The notes under the pieces were generated by a model. The model ran no database searches and was not told where the DNA came from. It saw only the letters and a program-made list of their open reading frames with translations. A program made the position numbers and the translations under genes. DNA of 64,000 nucleotides from Triparma columacea. Lineage: Eukaryota > Sar > Bolidophyceae > Parmales > Triparmaceae. The stretch is from the NCBI GenBank assembly GCA_030267965.1, contig BRYA01000040.1, forward strand, positions 57,098 through 121,097, read 5' to 3'. This document shows, piece after piece, positions 61,501 to 64,000 of this stretch (its first letter is position 1; each line of letters opens with the position of its first letter).

Positions 61501-62908
61501 TGTGTATGTGACGTACATGTTTTGGAGTGACGACAAGGATGGATACTTTAAAGCATCTTTGGCAAGTTTGGCAGTGTCAATAGGGATCCAAATGTTTGTT
61601 GTATTTGTACAGTACAAAAAGTTGGGGATTTTGAGGGTGCTTAGGGAATGGATTCCTATTTTGATTGGCTTTAAGCCAGCATTTGATGCTTACAGGGTAG
61701 CAAAGGGAGAAAAACAAGAGACTGGCCAGTCTTTTGATGCTTTACAAGAGATGACTTTCATAAAAGGGTCTGAGATGTTTGCTGAGGCAATACCAGGTGT
61801 GATAATTCAACTGATGGCAATTGCAACGAGTAATGGAGAGGTTTCAAGAGCATCCTGGTTTTCATTAATTGTGTCAGCTCTGACAACAGGATTCTCATCT
61901 GCATCTATCAGTTATGACTTTGACACCGACCCAGTGAAGAGAGAACAAGTGCCTGACTTCTATGGGTATGTGCCAGCAAATCCCACCAAGAAATCTATCA
62001 TATTTGTTGCACTGATGTTCTTTAGCGCATGTATGCTTGTCATAAGGAGCATGACAATAGTTGTGTTAGGGCTTCTTAGTGGTAGTTGGGTCTCTCTTTA
62101 TATTAGTGCCGACCTTGCTTTATACTTGTTGGTGAAGGTCTTAATAGGAGATTTTTGGTATTGGATACCTATTGGTGGCAATGTAGAAATAGTGAGTAGT
62201 ATTATCTTCAGAGTGACAGTGAAAGTGGTGGGAGATTTCACATCAATTGTTCAATTTAGGCATCCTAATGAGGTTGGAGGGATGTATTGGTTCTTTGGAT
62301 TTGTATTAACAATGGGAAGTCTCCCAGTAGCTATAATTCTAGCTGAAAGTGGAGGTGTTGCAGACGAAGAACTTCCATTTACATGGAAAGTAGTTGGGAT
62401 AGTTCTACCATGTACAGTTGTGTTGTTTGCTGTATTCTTCTTTAACATTGAGAAAAAATATTGGGGCACCTTCTACAGCTTGCAAAGGGGTAAGGACTTG
62501 ACAGTAATGAAGTTTCGAGAGGGTGATGATGATGTAAAAGCAAACTACACCTTTTTGACGTCAAAACATCATTGGAAGGCAATTGAAGAAGAAGTGAAAG
62601 CTTGGGTTGAGGCAAATTGGGATAGGTGGGAGGAGGAGAAGCCAGATTGGTTTGATGAAGGAATGAGAGCAAGAGTGCCAGTTGAATACATTCCAGGAGC
62701 AGGAGATGCTAGAAGGAGAGAGAGTGTGAGGAGAGCAAGTGTTGAAGCTGAAGCTGAAGCTGAAGGTGGTCTAGCAGGTGCTTTGAGATCAAGTCTTAGG
62801 AGACCAAGTGTTGGAGGTGCAGAGGGTGGAGATATTATAGGGGTTGGAGGCGGGAGATATAAAGTAAGCAGTGTTTTGCCCAAAGATGAGGATGATGGGG
62901 GTAACTAA
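55514..62908 (+). CDS. Giant START-like and Xkr-like membrane protein
   Basis: Single exon, 2,464 residues. The N-terminal ~200 residues are hydrophilic with a folded segment near 95-200. KSVRPSF repeats lie at ~275-305. Four regions resemble START/lipid-transfer folds, near 430-570, 620-825, 865-1,060 and 1,085-1,200 (for example SYMLAFVPLTEYPGGGFKD and VRATTSGIFTAKNIEDQGG). Two tandem copies of a ~600-residue unit follow. Each has a helical pre-region, a multi-pass membrane core (1,310-1,700 and 1,920-2,315), and a tail with RRRESVRRASV. Each core contains MFAE[TA]IPG[MV]IIQLMAIATS and a DLxTDxYVT motif, similar in style to XK-related scramblases. Lipid handling or scrambling is inference. 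START-like is likely, Xkr-like is tentative. Confidence 0.7.
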   Translation: MDRRVMELSEEIGSSMHQRGGSDREDSSFKGMEGEKPPHRIEAPPGDGSQPDDNALKQHDNVLLKTTEPPSGSNRTPSAIYGPVDIDYTALGPKQVELVKLLDDRGAVEGLTDNSTGVDVKVMELADVFHDERDKIIDFLLTDCEQGKFRRKTLQEYDEKEGVIHRLVYWQHYGRGNKFVEFLLNVKAVSPDESTSIMELTPLDEDDLSDEAAAMPVELQASIKTKTVKQGIIKGELSFTDYEFGQTAVTVVGTLKAEERATEMKSEVDVRTNKSSKSARPSFKSVRPSFKSVRPSFKSVRPTFKSARSTRSRVEGRNSGRTKKGDVKAAYTSLKGILNEAMDEFRQPAVIDERRKKHFVEEVMPNVPTLTEEEDRMLESVAGLEEKLYKKGKRVKGTLKEGIDKFLWRVGDNVWAAFGVTVDKSAKDVLADQFLFDAFEWSEQHFKNNGNLPWVIRNDFEGTRSMHCHVGVKVPAATNRLFENWFVWKEVKLENGKTSYMLAFVPLTEYPGGGFKDLSKEGFVLAETTGVYFFNEIAPNVCRVTRIQTVDLHFKGLQKTLMDNAIDYLAKSQLVEANRLQEKFKRNGKEVDAEVREALVERMKEGVELEEDQKKVFVELEELFGGEEEGGWGHLESPYEGVKMEIKYKQQEKGKKTLGFGRAKCVADCSAEEAAAWFFGYCSRERMVMSREEGPPARLEMRKGGKGRINEKLFATVKKLRFPLHKREFVLRFVWQRGHQDGNMSVAFVPAEEKVDYGGNLGKLVRATTSGIFTAKNIEDQGGVHQCKLTYTQFMDAGGLVPVNVVNRTIPRGLRAIATLRDSFKRDEEVDKAALASLANIIKNVHQDYTKEEKEAIRKGNEFYEKCKEDEIFDELKSPDERVKMKLVHVDGASSGTGFATTVVDASVEECAARQISVLYSRETRNDLKKWGLTFLKTINVNPHTLYYITTRDLGLPGFAPRDGRSKITWFKEDDVKVIIDVADTEEVQVDFPVKTGNVLVKIHTVWVFEPLDPIGGVPQTSVTFTTRADLGGIFFSSIVNKLAPRFLMTVSGLRKKFDKSKEIVPFKRQRIIEKFEEIAIEGAPGIESHFDEIDGAQDISSALSGTTMIKAEKGMGWGKTSVTVRASHKEVAAFFWDFVSGVESQLELHRVNNNTLVITVEHEGHFTAVRFSEAGQTKTDVEMMTRHKGFGKAAGKKSVIKHLSMATDAAYYFDNLLNSAEAREQDGKRFGEQLMERVNKRNVGDSKVEVLREFIAANRALRETTKQHGFMRTLLYAVVMNKFKRRATNEGEVKSEEEARGWEIGSAMTAVMLTTATATHAVDEWAHQFTEVQEVTNEQEWLRPMLEEIVMKLFMKSTLGLKARVTVGAATSMVDLLTDIYVTNTFWKEKKYGYFKASFASLAVSIGFQMLIVWGQNRKLGMMKVLREWIPILLGYKPAVDAYRVATGAKQEVGVAVEAITEMTIMKCIEMFAETIPGMIIQLMAIATSDKDVGTSAWLSVAVSAITTGFASATISYDWDTDPGKREYTPDFYGYIPAKASKRTLVFVSMLLVSAGMLLIRCTTIVLLGLMGGRWAFLYIGADLGLYLFVKILRGDFWYWMPLGGNIEIVSSIFSRVMVKVIVDFTSMVQFRHPSEVGGVYWLFGLVLTMGSLPVSIYVASPYLDDGAIDIASTIANDFIPITILWFAAFFFNIEKKYWHTFWSPQRSKDMSMAFFLEGENDATKIKVFANSRHHWVSIEGEIKKWVELNWANWEEEKPEWFTDVMKAKVPEDFIPADGDARRRESVRRASVDAEAEVGLAGALRASIRRASVGLDNGGAMVSSHAVNDTTQNYEGLDPNKIGKLLGEQLLVALSFRKKGLTKEEAVRSFIGSNYVLRQAAEKYVFVTPMLGAVVKNKLCKLRKVGGKAIELGEKEGREIGESLARSLAINTQPVAAVDAFILNFPALQELDEEYEWFRPMLETISYRLLEEVPWGLKMRVTVGAITSMADLVTDVYVTYMFWSDDKDGYFKASLASLAVSIGIQMFVVFVQYKKLGILRVLREWIPILIGFKPAFDAYRVAKGEKQETGQSFDALQEMTFIKGSEMFAEAIPGVIIQLMAIATSNGEVSRASWFSLIVSALTTGFSSASISYDFDTDPVKREQVPDFYGYVPANPTKKSIIFVALMFFSACMLVIRSMTIVVLGLLSGSWVSLYISADLALYLLVKVLIGDFWYWIPIGGNVEIVSSIIFRVTVKVVGDFTSIVQFRHPNEVGGMYWFFGFVLTMGSLPVAIILAESGGVADEELPFTWKVVGIVLPCTVVLFAVFFFNIEKKYWGTFYSLQRGKDLTVMKFREGDDDVKANYTFLTSKHHWKAIEEEVKAWVEANWDRWEEEKPDWFDEGMRARVPVEYIPGAGDARRRESVRRASVEAEAEAEGGLAGALRSSLRRPSVGGAEGGDIIGVGGGRYKVSSVLPKDEDDGGN
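56335..56430 (+). repeat. 21-bp tandem repeat encoding KSVRPSF
   Basis: Four to five copies of a 21-bp unit (GTGCGCCCAAGTTTCAAGA) lie in the giant gene. They create a basic Ser-rich segment that could be phosphorylated. Confidence 0.85.
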
Positions 62909-62989
62909 TAGGGCAGCAACATTTGTAGGATAAATTGATTTGATTTGGTAGTTATAATTATTGTGTGTGTTTTAGGTGAATGTTAAATA

Positions 62990-63860
62990 ATATGGGAGTG
63001 TTATAGTGGTTTGTGAGTATAATGGGAGTTTAGTAGATGTGTATGGAGTTTTGAGGAATTGTGGAATGTTATAGTGATTTGTGAGTATAATAGAGATGTA
63101 GTAGATATGTATGGGGATAAATAAAAGGAAGGAGGGTGTGGTTGTGGAGAGGAGAGAGAGGAATTAAGGAGGGAGGGTAGAAAAAAGGAGGTGTAAGGTG
63201 GAAGGATGTGTGTAAGTGTAGTAGGTGTGGATGAAGATAATGAGGAAGAGTGAGTGTGGTTGTGGAAAGGAGTGAGGGGATTAAATAGTGAGAGTAAAAG
63301 AGAGGAGGGTATAAGATGGAATGATGTGTGTGAGTGTAGTTGATGTGTATGAAGATGAATTAAAGGATGGTGAGTGTAGATGTGGAGAGAAGTGAGAGAA
63401 GTGAGAGGAGTGAAGGAGTGAGAGTAGAAGAGAGGAGGGTATAAGATGGAATGGTGTGTGTAAGTGTAGTAGATGTGTATGAAGATGAATTAAATGAGGG
63501 TGAGTGTAGATTTTGAGATGAGTGAAAGGAGTAAAGGAAGGAGATAAGAAGAGAAGAGAGTATAAGATGGAATGATGTGTATAAGTGTAGTAGATGTGTA
63601 TGTAGATGAATTAAATGAGAGTGAGTGTAGTTTTAGAGAGGAGTGAAAGAAGTTAAGGAGAAAGAGTAGAAAAGAGGAGGGTATAAGGTGGAATGATGTG
63701 TGTAAGTGTAGTAGATGTGTATGAAGATAAATAAAAGGAGGTTAAGAGTAGTTGTGAAGAGGAGTGAGAGGAGTGAAATTGGAGAGTAGAAGAGAGGAGG
63801 GTATGAGGTGATATAGTGTGTGTGTGTTTGTAAGTGTGTTTGAAGATGTGAATGTATGTG
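62990..63860 (+). repeat. ~121-bp degenerate tandem repeat array
   Basis: A landmark AGTGTAGTAGATGTGTAT (with variants) recurs at about 63,215, 63,333, 63,463, 63,584, 63,705 and 63,833, a spacing of 118-130 bp. Each unit also carries GAGGAGGGTATAAG and a GAGTGAGAGGAG-like segment. About seven units are visible. Confidence 0.8.
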
Positions 63861-63929
63861 TGTGTGTTGGTGTAAGGGTAAGGTGTGTGTAAAGATAGAG
63901 TTTGTAAATGATGTAAAGGGTGTAAGGGG

Positions 63930-64000
63930 TGTAAAGAAAGTAAAGGGTGTAAAGGGTGTAAAGGGTGTAAAGGGTGTAAAGGGTGTAAAGGGTGTAAAGG
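63930..64000 (+). repeat. 9-bp satellite (TGTAAAGGG)n reaching the right edge
   Basis: About seven perfect TGTAAAGGG units follow degenerate ones from ~63,909. The array runs off the window. It is not the common TTAGGG telomere repeat but is likewise G-rich and C-free. Confidence 0.9.

Larger units (their letters stand above)
62909..64000 (+). other. Cytosine-free G/A/T terminal region
   Basis: The last C on the + strand is at 62,920. All following 1,080 bases are A, G or T only. There is no open reading frame of note because stop codons are dense. The orientation (G-bearing strand toward the right edge) fits a right-hand subtelomere. Confidence 0.9.

Noticed and set aside
55514..62908. Giant-virus origin for the 2,464-residue protein
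   Set aside because: No viral hallmark gene is nearby, and the composition shift is a smooth strand-specific C loss, not a sharp border as expected for an insert.
63215..63850. CRISPR-like array
   Set aside because: Units are degenerate throughout, with no unique spacers between constant repeats, and the genome is eukaryotic with spliceosomal introns.
63930..64000. True telomere
   Set aside because: TGTAAAGGG is not a known canonical telomere unit, and the array runs off the window, so an internal satellite cannot be excluded.

Overview
The window is nuclear DNA of a eukaryote with a compact, gene-dense genome. Most genes are split by short GT-AG introns (about 70-350 nt). Donors are almost always GTGAG, and many acceptors read CGCAG or CGTAG. 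Content points to a photosynthetic, flagellate-capable protist, most likely a stramenopile with a red-type plastid. Three signs support this: a queuine tRNA-ribosyltransferase with a signal peptide followed by a SAF motif, typical of complex-plastid targeting; a plastid-type DUF1995 protein; and two ciliary genes (B9D2 and an RSPH14-like armadillo protein). A parmalean/bolidophyte such as Triparma is my best guess, but this is inference.

Layout. 0-41 kb: 18 genes alternate strand without exception. They are separase (+), WW/IQ protein (-), GOST-type 7TM protein (+), unknown (-), PP5 phosphatase (+), methionine aminopeptidase 1 (-), HIT hydrolase (+), IMPACT/YIH1 (-), prolyl 4-hydroxylase with a VHL-like tail (+), a 2OG-oxygenase-like/PHD-like/MBD-like chromatin protein (-) followed by a duplicated fragment of its own 3' end, CtIP/Sae2 (+), DUF819 membrane protein (-), SET methyltransferase (+), B9D2 (-), SOS1-like Na+/H+ antiporter (+), proteasome beta-3 (-), acidic double-SAP protein (+) and an STK32/YANK-like kinase (-). 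Divergent pairs have start codons only 45-201 bp apart, so they probably share promoters. 41-55 kb: PELP1/Rix1-like protein (-), TGT (+, cut by a 58-N assembly gap), RSPH14-like (-), GNAT with pentapeptide repeats (-), an unknown secreted protein (+), DUF1995 (+) and malate synthase (+). 55-63 kb: a 2,464-residue single-exon protein with START-like domains and two copies of a multi-pass membrane module.

Right end. From 62,921 to 64,000 the + strand contains no cytosine at all. It is built of ~121-bp degenerate repeats ending in a 9-bp satellite. C also falls progressively along the preceding giant gene. The orientation (G-rich strand running 5'->3' to the right) fits a subtelomere.

The most notable items are the cytosine-free strand; the prolyl hydroxylase carrying a VHL beta-like hydroxyproline-reader domain; the START plus Xkr-like membrane giant; the oxygenase/PHD/MBD-like chromatin protein with its tandem duplication, out-of-frame BspA-LRR insertion and small inverted insertion; and the strict strand alternation. 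Several genes share chromosome or chromatin themes (separase, CtIP, SET, MBD-like, SAP), but nothing indicates operon-like co-function.
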